Assembly (NCBI GenBank): GCA_020446945.1
Contig: JAGRDS010000019.1
Coordinates: 53,294-117,293 of the forward strand
DNA: 64,000 bases
Direction of reading: 5' to 3'
Origin: Parvularculaceae bacterium
GTDB lineage: Bacteria; Pseudomonadota; Alphaproteobacteria; Caulobacterales; Parvularculaceae
This document shows positions 63,810-64,000 of this stretch, in pieces (the first letter of the stretch is position 1; every line of letters begins with the position of its first letter). A program made the position numbers and the translations under genes. The notes below the pieces were generated by a model, which was given only the letters and a program-made list of their open reading frames with translations, searched no databases and was not told the origin of the DNA.

Positions 63810-64000
63810 CGCCCCACCATCGGCAAATCCAACCCTTTGTCGCGCGCACAGTCGATGGCGATGTCGTAACCCGCGTCCGCATGGCGCATGACGCCGGTTC
63901 CGGGATCGTTCCACAAAACGCGCTTCAGGCGCCGGGCGGCGTCTTCGGTGCCGTCGGCGACGATGACGACGCCGGAATGCTGCGAATAGCCCATGCCGAC
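63806..64000 (-). CDS. hutU: Urocanate hydratase, C-terminal end only (partial at right edge)
   Basis: The last 64 codons of hutU lie in the window, reading [29 protein letters not shown]...[26 protein letters not shown]. This is the invariant C-terminus of urocanate hydratase. The stop overlaps the hutH start, so histidine degradation is organised as hutU-hutH. The enzyme converts urocanate to imidazolonepropionate. The rest is outside the window. Confidence 0.95.
   Translation of the reverse strand, partial: VGMGYSQHSGVVIVADGTEDAARRLKRVLWNDPGTGVMRHADAGYDIAIDCARDKGLDLPMVGR

Overview
The window is a stretch of chromosome from an alphaproteobacterium. The signs are a GC-rich third codon position, the linked set dgt / SPOR protein / nagZ / scpA-scpB / tatA-tatB-tatC, the linked set rnr / topA / dprA / plsY / pyrB / ruvX / gatCAB, an ELM1-family protein, a long-form HisG and a single-chain indolepyruvate ferredoxin oxidoreductase. 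The exact order and genus cannot be fixed from the sequence; Caulobacterales, Hyphomonadales and Parvularculales are plausible guesses. I see no insertion sequence, prophage, CRISPR array, rRNA or integrase. One tRNA (Thr, anticodon TGT) is present. The genes are packed tightly and many stops and starts overlap by 4 bases.

Layout. 1-5.7 kb: the N-terminal part of a membrane/PAS sensor running off the left edge, a DUF3137 protein, a RecD-like helicase, exonuclease III, a nitroreductase, a membrane-anchored ClpP-like protease and the Fe-S carrier ErpA. 5.8-12.4 kb: a rightward run of dgt, SPOR protein, nagZ, scpA, scpB and tatABC. 12.4-16.1 kb: a lipoprotein cytochrome c, tRNA-Thr, an ELM1-like protein, a terminator, Dps and a class I aminotransferase. 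16.4-28.1 kb: a membrane/PAS protein with no output domain, then leftward prmB-rnr, an M23 peptidase, topA, dprA, plsY-pyrB, a small membrane protein and ruvX. 28.3-33.0 kb: gatC-gatA, an alpha/beta hydrolase, a PKHD-type dioxygenase and gatB in one tight array. 33.1-34.0 kb: two small proteins.

34.1-45.5 kb is a formaldehyde/formate oxidation island: an NAD-linked formate dehydrogenase (fdsG-fdsB-fdsA), its sulfur carrier fdhD, glutathione-dependent formaldehyde dehydrogenase, and molybdenum cofactor genes moaA-moaD-moaE-moaB-moaC-moeA-mobA. The dehydrogenase and the cofactor it needs are therefore encoded side by side. 45.6-53.3 kb is a full-looking histidine operon led by a TrpR-family regulator: hisG-hisD-(hisC-like/hisB fusion)-hisH-hisA-hisF-hisIE-hisC. 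The fusion joins a HisC-fold domain that has lost its PLP-binding residues to an intact HisB. 53.4-60 kb holds a PrnB-like (DUF1864) protein, an aromatic aminotransferase, indolepyruvate ferredoxin oxidoreductase and a divergent Lrp-type regulator, which suggests aromatic amino acid breakdown. 60-64 kb holds an M3 peptidase and the start of a hut (histidine utilisation) operon, with hutU cut by the right edge.

The most unusual items are the degenerate HisC-HisB fusion, a TrpR-like operator candidate ahead of the his operon, the PrnB-like gene beside aromatic amino acid catabolism genes, and a long inverted repeat over a TATAAT-type promoter between ior and the Lrp gene. I did not find evidence for an entirely new defence or mobile system.
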